Source of the DNA: Candidatus Methylomirabilota bacterium
Lineage (GTDB): Bacteria > Methylomirabilota > Methylomirabilia > Methylomirabilales > Methylomirabilaceae
Length of the DNA: 64,000 nucleotides
Direction of reading: 5' to 3'
Assembly: GCA_003104975.1 (NCBI GenBank)
Contig: PQAM01000008.1
Location: forward strand, 124,001 to 188,000
In this document: positions 36,201-43,663 of the stretch, in pieces
Layout: each line of letters begins with the position of its first letter
How positions within the stretch are numbered: the first letter of the stretch is position 1
Translations under genes and position numbers: made by a program
The notes under the pieces: model-generated
Told to the model about the DNA's origin: nothing
Seen by the model: only the letters and a program-made list of their open reading frames with translations
Databases searched by the model: none

Positions 36201-36718
36201 TTTTCCTTCAGCTCGCGCTGCCACTGAAATGAGAGGTTGGCGGGACAGACGATCAAGATACGTTCAGCGAGACCGCGCAGTTCAAGCTCACGGATGAGCA
36301 GGCCGGCCATGATCGTCTTGCCGGCCCCGGCATCGTCGGCCAAGAGGAACCGAACCCGGGCGAGCTTGAGAAGATAGTCGTAGATGGCTTCAAGCTGATG
36401 CGGGAGCGGGTCGACGCGGGAGATTGAGAGGCCGAAGTAGGGATCGAACTCGTACGCGATGCCGAGGGAGTAGGCTTGTAGCCCCAGCCGAAGGAGGCGC
36501 CCGTCACCGTCGTAGGTGTGCCGCGCGTCGAGGATGGTGAGGCCTTCGAGATCGCGACTGGTGAGGGTGACCTTGCGGAAGCGCTCCGACTGCGTGCCGA
36601 CCAATCCGGCCACCCACGTGTCGGGGCCGTTCGCATTCACGGTCTCGACCCGCATCGGCTCACTGAACAGGGAGCCCGTGAGAAGCTGCCCCTCCCGCAG
36701 CGGTTGCTTGTCACTCAT
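33254..36718 (-). CDS. SNF2-family helicase with C-terminal DUF3883-like domain (island copy)
   Basis: A 1154-residue SF2 helicase. Walker A is LADDAGAGKTIMAGLL (about residues 127-140), motif II VDEAHRM, motif III LLTATPHKGDP; the second RecA domain has ATEAAGEGINLQ and NRLEQRMGRIHRYGQ. Long coiled-coil insertions lie between and after the motor domains. The last 120 residues (YDVHEKNLGYDVTSLDVNSGQLRLIEVKGL...LTPNERRVAEDRRDCYWLYVV) form a DUF3883/nuclease-like domain with the D...EVK pattern. Similar helicases occur in DISARM (DrmD) and DUF1156-type loci. It leads the reverse-strand operon and probably moves along or remodels invading DNA. Confidence 0.9.
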   Translation of the reverse strand: MSDKQPLREGQLLTGSLFSEPMRVETVNANGPDTWVAGLVGTQSERFRKVTLTSRDLEGLTILDARHTYDGDGRLLRLGLQAYSLGIAYEFDPYFGLSISRVDPLPHQLEAIYDYLLKLARVRFLLADDAGAGKTIMAGLLIRELELRGLAERILIVCPANLSFQWQRELKEKFDAKFLVLKGGDIRDQFGVNQWLEQKKIISSLDLAKRKEILPGLRQVHWDLVIVDEAHRMSAADETHKSLRYKLGELLRDMSDHILLLTATPHKGDPLNFSLFLQLLDADAYADVRSIREAMERRRAPFYLRRTKEAMVYFPERRTDGTWVAEKIFTKRIPHTVQFQIDGTEFDLYRDVTRFVKQQSFKAAAQGDDPRARAVGFLMSLYQRRLASSTYAMRHSLGNRAKRLEEGLKRARDLAQLAPPELPDPEELEEMEESERERLEETLEAITLAGNAQQVQEEIQELRRLADQAQTVEDSGSEAKLSKLKELLQQEGFFDHPEKRLLIFTEFKDTLDYLVERLKSWGFRVGYIHGGMKPGSRDERGTRLYTEQQFKDGGIQVLVATEAAGEGINLQVCHILFNYDIPWNPNRLEQRMGRIHRYGQRKNCLIFNFVAANTIEGRVLQRLLEKLQEIRDALDDDAVFNVVGEVLPAAHVERVLRDYYAGRLGDADLEERLLRNVDERQFRAICQNALEGLASKRLNLEMLIERRARAQERRVVPETIARFILEAAEYVPLTLKSVSRLPHTFEPGRTPSVLRRYESDPSWKLPTLAAKYPRCSTDRETAETNNLEWVTPGHPLFEAIRRHAYAQALHAFGKGATFYSLQHEEPSRIDFYRGRVVDGLGQVIHERLFAVEMSDHEEPRLREASLLGNFLPVSPSSSPPLLLGEGRGEGIAAIPEATAWLHEQALTPFLDETRRDRLAEVDRISTHIELSLTELLQRADEEIGRAATEVDRSVVGAEGRLAQAEARHAELLQRRERRRKELDQQRSLSLQAVERMASVLVLPHPERETPEVQRLQPNPATEATAMQVVMEYELAQGRQVYDVHEKNLGYDVTSLDVNSGQLRLIEVKGLADATGTILLTPNERRVAEDRRDCYWLYVVTNCGTSPELQEPIKDPARFEWHEVTKVAHYYLSVDALTQPMQIREEQRPYGEESE

Positions 36719-37139
36719 TCAGAGCGCTTCCTTTTCTGGCTATCTAACCTCTTGCTTCGACTCAAGAAGCCGTTGCACCAGGAAGGGCTGCGGACGACGT
36801 TTTCGTTCTCCCAGTGGGTCACTATGATCGAGGCGATACGCCGCTTCCGGAGGAACAGCTTTGGGGTCAGATGGAGAAGGTGGCGAAGTTCCCCAATAAC
36901 CCCAGGATGTATTCATTCTTCATGCAACGACTTTGGACGCTCTGTTTGTTGCGGTGCACCGTGTTATAGAGAAACTGATAGTAACCTAAACGCCAGCGCC
37001 TGCCAAGCCAGAAAGCCTATATACGGTAACTCGGCATGTTGTTCAGAAGTGTCAGGAAGTGCGCGTCATCCAGCGGTAGAAAATGTGCGCCTCCTGCGCG
37101 TGACGTGCTCTCTTGTGAGAGCGTCTGCACTCAACAGGC
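36719..37139. other. Intergenic, nothing recognised
   Basis: A forward frame covers much of it but has no family resemblance. The interval should hold the promoter of the reverse-strand helicase operon; no strong consensus was found. Confidence 0.35.
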
Positions 37140-38015
37140 TTAGAAATACCGGAGGAACAGACTGACTCCAGCGTAAATCATTTCCGGAGTCGGCACATCC
37201 AAACCCGTGCCTGTCATTTCGGCGCGAAGGACCGTGTAGGCCTCCGTGACGCCTGGGGCAGTCGGGCCACCGAAGAGGGAGTCGGTAAGACGCCGGAACC
37301 GCGCCATCCACCTGCGCCAGACGGGGTTCCCGCTCATTTGCACTCGGACGTCATCGGCAAGCGCAGGGAGCTCGCGCCTGAACAAGCTCACCACCTGGTA
37401 GATATAGGCCATATCTTTTGGACGCTTGTCGTGGCGGTGGAGTTCCTCGGAGATTAAGATCTTCTGCACAATGAAGAAGCCGGGGTGTGGGAGGGCCACC
37501 TCAATCGTACGAGCCTCCTCCGGGATTCCCGGAAGTGCTACCAGTGGGACATGCCATGGGCGTTCGAGAAGCAGATCGAGGTAGCGCAGATGCTGGGCCG
37601 TCACACCTGCCTGGATGTCGCTCGTGACGACCGCTTTCCCGCCGCGGCGGATCGAGGCCCCGGTCATTGGGGTCAGGAATTCGACCGTGTACTGGTTTAT
37701 CCCACTCGGCCCGCCGAGCGTTCCTTTGGAGACAAACTTCATAACGGGTGGAACGTGATCCCCGCGGAAGTCAGGCTGCAGTCCAGCCGCTTCGGCGAGC
37801 GACGCGAGGCTTTGGCCGGCCAGAGGAATGGGGCCAGTCGACACGGCGAGATCTGCGTCAAAGGTCCGCAGCATGCGAAATGCTGTCGGAGCCGCCCGAG
37901 GGTGCAACTCGTAGAGGCGTACCGCGAATCCGCCCACCAGGACCATCCTGTCGAGATAGGAACGGAAGGTCCAGAGGACGTGAGCCAGGAACGCATCCGG
38001 GGAGTTAAATTCCAT
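37140..38015 (-). CDS. AbiEii/GSU2403-type nucleotidyltransferase-like toxin
   Basis: A 291-residue protein with a nucleotidyltransferase-like start: LVGGFAVRLYEL followed by the RTFDADLAV acidic pair, then FLTPMTG and a helical C-terminal half (VQKILISEELHRHDKRPKDMAYIYQVVSLF). The HDKRPKD/KD...I pattern is usual for these proteins. It follows an AbiEi-like gene with an 11-base overlap, the antitoxin-then-toxin order of type IV AbiE systems. It would block growth of infected cells by modifying tRNA or another nucleotide target; that is inferred from the family. Confidence 0.75.
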   Translation of the reverse strand: MEFNSPDAFLAHVLWTFRSYLDRMVLVGGFAVRLYELHPRAAPTAFRMLRTFDADLAVSTGPIPLAGQSLASLAEAAGLQPDFRGDHVPPVMKFVSKGTLGGPSGINQYTVEFLTPMTGASIRRGGKAVVTSDIQAGVTAQHLRYLDLLLERPWHVPLVALPGIPEEARTIEVALPHPGFFIVQKILISEELHRHDKRPKDMAYIYQVVSLFRRELPALADDVRVQMSGNPVWRRWMARFRRLTDSLFGGPTAPGVTEAYTVLRAEMTGTGLDVPTPEMIYAGVSLFLRYF

Positions 38016-39261
38016 CCGGTAGCTCCATGGCGTCGCGCATCAGTGGTCCCAGGCTCCGCTCATATACGAAGTCGGCCTGCTCACGACCTCGATCTGGGAG
38101 ATGGTAGAGGTCGAGGTAGACTTGCAGGATGTCGCACACCGGCACATTGTCCACGCGTGAGATCCCGCCGAAGACGCTCCGGCGGTGCCTCGGTTGCAGG
38201 AGCACGACGGGGGCCGCAGGATTATCGCTCGGCACCAACTGCAGGGCTTCCATGAGGACTGAGGGTTCGCCGGCATAGTAGAGGTGGATCGAGCGAGCCT
38301 CAGAATGCTTGAGGCGGTAGAGTCGGCAGGCCTGGTGCCCTGTCAGCGCATAAGGAGGCGCGTTATCCGGCAGGCGGCGAAGGCGACTTACGAATTCATC
38401 GTAGAACGATTCATCCGCGTGCTCGCCAAATAACGAACTACATGGTATCTGGTTGTTGTCGCTGATACGATACCGGCCGCGCCATTCCCCCAGCAGGGCG
38501 TCGGTGTTGGCAAGAACAGGGACTCTTCCCATCTGTTTGGCCAAGTAGCCACTGCGCTCCATTGCAGCGGCCCATCGGTAGACCAGGGGTGGAGCCACTG
38601 CGGCGAGTTTGGCGAGTTGGGCCAGATTCCTGATGGAACCTCGCGGTCCACCCCACCCTGGCGCTTGCGATCGGGCGAACAGTAAGACCTTGAAGAGCCA
38701 CTGATCGAGATCGCCAAAGGAGAGTTTTGCTGAAGCGTAGCTGGGCTGAGATGAAATGCGAGGCTGGAGTCGGGCTTTTCGCCCCTGAAGATCACGGACC
38801 TCTTCCTCGTCACCACTTGGAAGGTGCGCGATAAGACTCCCGTACGCATCGGCCACCAACCACCACAGACCCGGTGCGTACAGAGCGATCTGATCCCTGA
38901 ATCGCCGAACAATCCGCAGGTCGATGGACTCGACATAGATAGCGAGAATCGGTTCCCACCCCTTGAGCCGATGAGCCGCCTGGAGCGCGAGAATCGAGCG
39001 GGCCATCCAGTGAAATACCCAGTCTGCGAACTTCCGAGATTCCTTCACCTCAACGGCAAAACTCCGATCCTCCCAACTCATAAGAAAGTCAAGATGCAGG
39101 TCACGACTCAGACCTTCGGCCTGGAGGCGTACGTCTTCTTCGCGTAGCCGGAATCCTCGCTTCTTCAGGAGATGAAGAATCCGCGGCGTCCCGCGAAGGG
39201 ATGCATCATCCAGAGAACTCCGTGGCTGCCATCTCTTAGATTTCGACTTATCTGCTTCCAT
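38005..39261 (-). CDS. AbiEi-like antitoxin with N-terminal nuclease-like domain
   Basis: A 418-residue protein. After a basic start, residues about 20-120 resemble a PD-(D/E)XK fold (LHLDFLMSWEDRSFAVEVKES), then comes a winged-helix part (IRNLAQLAKLAAVAPPLVYRWAAAMERSGYL) and a C-terminal AbiEi-type part (VPVCDILQVYLDLYHLPDRGREQADFVYE). The start is set at ATG 39261 because the frame back to 39297 would begin with TTG lying just past a TATAAT box. It overlaps the toxin-like gene by 11 bases. It should neutralise that toxin and repress the promoter. Whether the nuclease-like part is active is unknown. Confidence 0.72.
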   Translation of the reverse strand: MEADKSKSKRWQPRSSLDDASLRGTPRILHLLKKRGFRLREEDVRLQAEGLSRDLHLDFLMSWEDRSFAVEVKESRKFADWVFHWMARSILALQAAHRLKGWEPILAIYVESIDLRIVRRFRDQIALYAPGLWWLVADAYGSLIAHLPSGDEEEVRDLQGRKARLQPRISSQPSYASAKLSFGDLDQWLFKVLLFARSQAPGWGGPRGSIRNLAQLAKLAAVAPPLVYRWAAAMERSGYLAKQMGRVPVLANTDALLGEWRGRYRISDNNQIPCSSLFGEHADESFYDEFVSRLRRLPDNAPPYALTGHQACRLYRLKHSEARSIHLYYAGEPSVLMEALQLVPSDNPAAPVVLLQPRHRRSVFGGISRVDNVPVCDILQVYLDLYHLPDRGREQADFVYERSLGPLMRDAMELPDGI

Positions 39262-39286
39262 ATAACAAATGGTTACGAAATAATTA

Positions 39287-39320
39287 TTACTTGTCAAGTA
39301 TATTATAATATTTCAAGTAA
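39287..39320. promoter_or_regulatory. AT-rich promoter/operator of the AbiE-like operon
   Basis: Inverted TTACTTG (39287-39293) and CAAGTAA (39314-39320) surround TATATTATAATATTT, which contains TATAAT on both strands; a further CAAGT copy makes ACTTGTCAAGT. This looks like a reverse-strand promoter overlapped by a repressor site, fitting autoregulation by the AbiEi-like antitoxin. Confidence 0.55.
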
Positions 39321-39420
39321 CTATATACCCGACAGGAAAAAGTCGATGATCGCGTTGGTCGGTGTCCAGACAGAAGATTTATCGGGGGATCCGTTATGTG
39401 TATTCCAGAGCCTCGCTTTC

Positions 39421-39452
39421 TGATTATTATGGTATACATACCATAATAATCA
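39421..39452. promoter_or_regulatory. Perfect 15-bp-arm palindrome upstream of the forward AbiEi-like gene
   Basis: The arms TGATTATTATGGTAT and ATACCATAATAATCA are exact reverse complements separated by AC. It ends 27 bases before the start at 39480. A palindrome this perfect and AT-rich, in a divergent promoter region between two AbiEi-like genes, is most simply an operator. Confidence 0.75.
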
Positions 39453-39479
39453 GCTCACGCATTAGTCGGGGGAATAGCC

Positions 39480-40337
39480 GTGGCACAGTCCTCCAGCTTA
39501 CGAGACATCATTGCGCAGTTGCCTTCTCCAGTTCTTCTACCCAATCAGCTCGAATCGCTGATTAGTCGTTTCTTGAGATCACGGGAGCGATCAGTACGCC
39601 AGCCCCGCGATACGGTAAAAGAACAACTACTCAAACAAGGGCTCGTCCGTTCGGTTATCCTCAAATCGAGCTACGGCGATAGGCACCGATTCGTCCGCGG
39701 AAACGTTTCCCCGTACACCCTTGCGCTCTCGATCGTGCGGGACGCCTACCTGTCTCACGGAACGGCCGCCTCTTTACACGGGCTAGTAACGCGAGCGAAG
39801 AGCCCGATCTATGTAAACAGCGAACAATCAGCCAAGCATGTGAGCGAACGCGCTCTCAGTCAGGACGCCATCGATCGGGCGTTCGCACGTCCGCAGCGAG
39901 TCTCGAATTACGAACTACGCTACGCAGCATGGCGATTCGTACTGCTCAGCGGAAAGCATACTGATCGTCTCGGGGTCGTTCGCTTTCCCTCTGATCATGG
40001 GGAATTCGTGGAGATGACGGGGCTTGAACGGACGCTCGTCGACATAGTGGTGCGTCCGGTATATGCCGGCGGAGTGTTAAAGGTCCTGGCCGCCTTCAAG
40101 CGCGCCAGATCCCGAATCCAGCTTCACACGCTCATCTATACTCTTGACTCGCTTGAATATGTCTATCCATACCATCAAGCCGTCGGGTTCTATATGGAAA
40201 AGGCGAACTACCCGCCTGACTGGCTGAACGAGTTTCAACGGATGGGTCTCAACTACGATTTCTACCTAGCCCATGGAATGGAGCAGAAGACGTTCGACTC
40301 ACGGTGGCGGATCTTTTATCCGCCTGGTCTCGTCTGA
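39480..40337 (+). CDS. AbiEi-family antitoxin-like protein
   Basis: A 285-residue protein of the AbiEi-like type: an N-terminal part carrying a possible winged helix ([18 protein letters not shown]), a middle part ([12 protein letters not shown]...PIYVNSEQ) and the characteristic [32 protein letters not shown] segment, ending [27 protein letters not shown]. The first codon is GTG. No toxin gene follows before the att site at 40640, so it is either an orphan or works with the divergent AbiE pair. It is the last gene of the island. Confidence 0.78.
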   Translation: MAQSSSLRDIIAQLPSPVLLPNQLESLISRFLRSRERSVRQPRDTVKEQLLKQGLVRSVILKSSYGDRHRFVRGNVSPYTLALSIVRDAYLSHGTAASLHGLVTRAKSPIYVNSEQSAKHVSERALSQDAIDRAFARPQRVSNYELRYAAWRFVLLSGKHTDRLGVVRFPSDHGEFVEMTGLERTLVDIVVRPVYAGGVLKVLAAFKRARSRIQLHTLIYTLDSLEYVYPYHQAVGFYMEKANYPPDWLNEFQRMGLNYDFYLAHGMEQKTFDSRWRIFYPPGLV

Positions 40338-40639
40338 CCCGCGGTCGGCCTTCAATTTCTTGCGGGTGACTCAGCAGATCCCAGCATATTGGGCAGCGGC
40401 GATGACGCAGGAGACTACAGGGTAGAGAATCGGATAATTTACACCCAAGAAAATTTAAGTGGTTCTTGACACTCCCGTGCGATAATGCAGCGTGATGCGC
40501 ACTGAAGTGCCAGGCCCAGTAGTTTATTGCCACTTGGTTGCACGGAGGTTGCATTTTCGGGCTTCACAGTACCGTTATTCGCCGCATTCTGCATAGCTAA
40601 CTATCGGACATCATTGAATCGTCAAGGTTCTGTCCAGAA
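40338..40639. other. Right end of the island, no gene
   Basis: No credible frame. In the excised circle, bases just left of 40640 would become the 3' end of the integrase gene. Confidence 0.45.
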
Positions 40640-40684
40640 CTTTTAAGCAGGGAGTCCCGGGTTCGAGTCCCGGACGGGTCACCA
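40640..40684 (+). repeat. Right attachment site (att core, 45 bp)
   Basis: An exact copy of 10381-10425, the 3' part of tRNA-Lys from anticodon loop through CCA. There is no 5' half of a tRNA here, so it is an att remnant and not a second tRNA gene. Confidence 0.95.
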
Positions 40685-41028
40685 TATTGTCAAATAGTTA
40701 GCTTATTTCATACGGCGCTTGAGGTATGCAGACACCATGCAGATTTCGGGATCGGATGTAGAAAAGTGCAGACGTTTGTGCAGACGGACTGAGTGCCCGA
40801 ATCGCTGATTGGCCTGCTTCTGGATAAGCTTTCACCGCTCTTGAACACCCGCCCACTGACCTGTTCATCCTGCCAGAGCATGATCACTGTCCGTCGCACG
40901 GCAGGGAACATCACTCGCCGCCGGACACGTTGCAAATTGGCCGAGAGAGTCGATCGCGTGTGTTGGGATCTCCGGCTGTCTCATGTTATACTTCGTCCGG
41001 CATTAAACCAGACCTCTGGAGGGTTCCT
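40685..41028. other. Chromosomal junction region, no clear gene
   Basis: A forward frame (40793-41032) encodes a short Cys-containing, Arg-rich peptide (CSSCQSMITVRRTAGNITRRRTRC) that might be a decayed zinc-ribbon protein. Otherwise nothing is seen. It includes the upstream region of the RHH gene. Confidence 0.35.
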
Positions 41029-41247
41029 ATGAGCACGACATTTACGATCCGCCTGGACGACCAAAGCGAGAAGGCGCTTCAGGAGCTGTGCGCGGCGACA
41101 GGCGAGAGCCGCAGTGAGGTCGTCCGAGAGGCGCTGCGTTATGAGCAACTTCGGGTTCAGCTTACGACCATTCGTGCAGAACTGGTACCCAAGGCGCAGG
41201 CGGCCGGTTGGGTGACTGATGAGGATGTGTTCCGGGACGCCTCGTGA
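41029..41247 (+). CDS. CopG/RHH-family antitoxin
   Basis: A 72-residue ribbon-helix-helix protein. The start at 41029 has GGAGGG seven bases upstream. The N-terminal strand TFTIRLDDQSEKAL and the helices LQELCAATGESRSEVVREALRYEQL are classic for this family; the C-terminal WVTDEDVFRDAS would contact a toxin. The stop overlaps a GTG that begins a 15-codon frame looking like the start of a PIN toxin, which is cut short. So this appears to be an antitoxin whose toxin is lost. Confidence 0.85.
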   Translation: MSTTFTIRLDDQSEKALQELCAATGESRSEVVREALRYEQLRVQLTTIRAELVPKAQAAGWVTDEDVFRDAS

Positions 41248-41291
41248 GGGTCTTCCTCGCTTATCCTTTCCCCCCCGCTGCTCCGCACTGA
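41244..41291 (+). pseudogene. Possible start of a lost PIN-domain toxin
   Basis: GTG overlaps the RHH stop as GTGA and reads VRVFLAYPFPPAAPH before a stop. PIN toxins paired with such antitoxins commonly start with V-R-V-F-L-D-A-N. The catalytic Asp and everything after it are missing. The match is short, so the call is tentative. Confidence 0.3.
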
Positions 41292-41329
41292 CTGCCCCGC
41301 TGCGTGATCGTTGTCACATCTCACCTTCA

Positions 41330-42778
41330 TCACCGGATCACTTCCCAATACCCGCCCTTGTCTGGGCCGACCCGGCGGAGTAGGCCCAATTGTTTCAGCT
41401 TTGACAGGTTGTTATCAACGGCAGTAGAGCTGATGCCGACAGTCTCGGCCATAGCCTTCTTTGAAATGCGGGGGTTCCGAAGCATCAGTTGTAGTAGCCT
41501 CTTCTGATTTTCCGCCAACACTTCTACCAACCCTTCCGCCAACTTATCTACCAACCTTAGTGTCATCTCTTCCGACATTTTCTCCAAACCGGGCGGTCCC
41601 TCCTTCAAGGCGAACTCGGGCGAACGATGGAAGATCGCCCGGAAGAACCCGTCCGGCTCGAAGGTCGGCTCGCGGAGCCCGGCCGCGACCATGGCCTCCT
41701 TCATCTTCCGGATGCCCATGCCGATGCGCTCGACCTTGTGCAGGCGGAAGAAGAGGTCCGCGATCAGCTCGTTCCGTCGTATTGACACTGTGCCGAGATC
41801 CCGTACCGACAGACCTTTCGGCAGGCCGCCGGGGTTCACGATCTCCACCCGATCATCGTAGACCTCCACGCTGACCTGCGTGCCGGTGATACTGTAGTCG
41901 CGGTGCATGAGAGCATTCACAAGGGCTTCGCGTAATACCTCGAGCGGGATCTCGTAAATGTCCTCCCGATCGACCCCTCGGATTTCGCTGCGGATGTTCA
42001 GGTGCTTTTTGAGGAAGGCCACGGCCTCATTGAACTGCGTCAGCAGATCGTCTCGCACATCACGCCGGTCGTAGATGTGGAGCCTATCCGGTCCCTTGAA
42101 CGCCAGGAGCGTCATCTGCGCCTGATGCAGGTGTTCATAGACGTCTTTGGCGAAGAAGAGAATGCCCGCGTTCTTCACTCGTGCTTCATCCGCTACCTTG
42201 AGGCTGCGCAGGAATTCAGGCACCGCGATGCCGCCGATGCGGATCCCGGCCTCTTTAAGGAAAGCCCGGATCTTCGTTTTCGAGATGTCGTTGAAGGTAC
42301 ATCCCCGGACGGTCCGTTCCTCGAACGGCAACGGCTCGTGCTCCGCAAACATAATGCGCAACTCATCATGACTCATCTTCTGCGTCGTCGCGTCGAGTCG
42401 TCGATAGTAGCCGGTACCGCAGGAATAGGGTTTCTCCATGCCTTCCGGTACGACGATAGCCACGACCTCGCCGACCTGCGAGAGATCTACGGCCAGAGCC
42501 GGCTTGCAGTTCCGCGCCAAGCTGTTGATTTTGGCCTTCAGGTCATTGGTCAGGCGCTCGCCGACGATGGTCCCATCATCCCGCACACCAAGTAGCAGCG
42601 TGCCGCCCCTGGAGTTGGCAAGGGCGACGATGTCTTCGTCGATACGCGGGGTGTAGCGCTCCTTGAATTCCACGGTGAGTCCTTCGCCTTCGCGAAGGAG
42701 GAGCTTTACTTGCTGGAGCGTAACGACTTGGCCGGTCCCAGTCATGTCGTGTCGATTTGCGTTCATTCGTGGTTTCAT
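41330..42778 (-). CDS. AlbA_2/Schlafen-type ATP-binding transcription regulator-like protein
   Basis: A 482-residue protein. The N-terminal AlbA_2 domain has [42 protein letters not shown]. The middle resembles a GHKL-type ATPase piece ([42 protein letters not shown]). The C-terminus is a winged helix-turn-helix ([36 protein letters not shown]). Such proteins are common in defence regions as regulators or stress ATPases. The homologue at 55420 lies inside the second defence operon; this one stands alone. Confidence 0.85.
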   Translation of the reverse strand: MKPRMNANRHDMTGTGQVVTLQQVKLLLREGEGLTVEFKERYTPRIDEDIVALANSRGGTLLLGVRDDGTIVGERLTNDLKAKINSLARNCKPALAVDLSQVGEVVAIVVPEGMEKPYSCGTGYYRRLDATTQKMSHDELRIMFAEHEPLPFEERTVRGCTFNDISKTKIRAFLKEAGIRIGGIAVPEFLRSLKVADEARVKNAGILFFAKDVYEHLHQAQMTLLAFKGPDRLHIYDRRDVRDDLLTQFNEAVAFLKKHLNIRSEIRGVDREDIYEIPLEVLREALVNALMHRDYSITGTQVSVEVYDDRVEIVNPGGLPKGLSVRDLGTVSIRRNELIADLFFRLHKVERIGMGIRKMKEAMVAAGLREPTFEPDGFFRAIFHRSPEFALKEGPPGLEKMSEEMTLRLVDKLAEGLVEVLAENQKRLLQLMLRNPRISKKAMAETVGISSTAVDNNLSKLKQLGLLRRVGPDKGGYWEVIR

Positions 42779-43663
42779 TCCAAGATAATCCGCACCTTGC
42801 CGAGCTCCTTACCTTTGGTGAGTTGGTCCAGGTAGTCCTCGAACCGATTTGTCATCGGAGCCTTGCGATGTCCAGCAAGCCGTTGTCGGGCCACAGCCTT
42901 TCACTTGCGGGCCAGGTAGTTGCGCATTCGTTGAAGCTCATCAGCCTCGATCTCGGAGACAAGTCGCAGACAGTTGCGAGACCACACGAGGATGGCGAGT
43001 TCCGTCCGAACAAAACTGCATACGCTGGTTTGTATAGCATCAGTCCAAGAATCCTCACGACATGCGGGATTTTCCTGCCGTTTCCAAGACTTGTCAACGG
43101 CATTTCACCTGAACCTGTAAGGGCAAGGGCCAAGCCACGTAAACCACTTGGTAGCCCTGCGGAACTTTCCACACCTCTGCAACGTGTATGGTAGGCTATA
43201 AAGAGGACGGAGAAGGATACGATGCCGTGGTGGTTGCTGGCACTGATCGCCTACCTCGCTTGGATCTAGTGGTTCGAGGATCGGCCTCCTCGACGCCGTT
43301 GATCGACGTGAAAGCCTAATCCTGTTCGGCGCTTAGCTTGCGCAAGCGAAGAGGCCGACCCACACGCCCTGGCGCTGAATGTTCTTTCCTTGTAGGGCTT
43401 CGTATCGGCAGGATGGTAACAAAAACAGCAACACCGATTCCCTCACTATTGCCACCCCCTTCCTGACGCATGCTATCCGTCTGCTCGCGTAATGCTCTTT
43501 CCTGAACATCGGGGAGGTATTATACTCCCGACAACACGTATCTTCTACACAGCCCTTAAGACCTTTCTATAGTGTCGCTTCATCTTCCGGCTAGTGAAAC
43601 TGGAAGGGCTGTCTCAGGAAACGGTCTCTTGGTGGCTTTTGTGAAAGTCTCTGAAAGGCGCTC
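42779..43663. other. Decayed or empty region
   Basis: About 880 bases with no intact gene. On the reverse strand near 42903-43040 a short frame (VRTELAILVWSRNCLRLVSEIEADELQRMRNYLARK) might be the end of a lost regulator or antitoxin. A tiny hydrophobic frame lies at 43222-43269. A forward 43-codon frame (43188-43319) overlaps it and has weaker start signals. Confidence 0.35.
43222..43269 (+). CDS. Possible hydrophobic micro-ORF (15 aa)
   Basis: ATG at 43222 is preceded by GGAGAAGG at good spacing and encodes MPWWLLALIAYLAWI before TAG. If the TAG is read through, WFEDRPPRRR and a stop follow, which would make a 26-residue single-span membrane peptide with a basic tail; TAG could be a mutated Trp codon (TGG). 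It may be a genuine tiny membrane protein, a broken one, or chance. Confidence 0.25.
   Translation: MPWWLLALIAYLAWI

Larger units (their letters stand above)
10381..40684. mobile_element. Integrated genomic island at tRNA-Lys (about 30.3 kb)
   Basis: The element is bounded by an exact 45-bp direct repeat (10381-10425 and 40640-40684) equal to the 3' end of tRNA-Lys. A tyrosine integrase lies directly inside the left end and reads towards the tRNA, with an excisionase-like gene behind it. Cargo: three serine recombinases, small unknown genes, a helicase/YhcG/IetAS-like/methylase/DUF499 defence locus and AbiE-like units. The left copy keeps the tRNA intact. No conjugation genes are visible, so it is an integrative but probably non-self-transmissible island. 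Confidence 0.93.

Noticed and set aside
21776-36718. A complete DISARM system
   Set aside because: There is a DrmD-like helicase and a DUF1156-type methylase, but no DrmA, DrmB (DUF1998) or DrmC (phospholipase D) gene in the window.
36774-37100. A forward gene between the helicase and AbiE-like operons
   Set aside because: The readable peptide (QLWGQMEKVAKFPNNPRMYSF) has no clear start, no family and no neighbours on that strand.
39262-39297. Start of the AbiEi-like antitoxin at 39297
   Set aside because: The codon is TTG and lies immediately after a TATAAT box, so it would be at or before the transcription start.
40640-40684. A second tRNA-Lys gene
   Set aside because: Only the 3' 45 bases match; no acceptor 5' strand, D arm or 5' anticodon stem lies upstream.
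10381-40684. Prophage
   Set aside because: No capsid, portal, terminase, tail or lysis genes are present despite integrase and excisionase-like genes.
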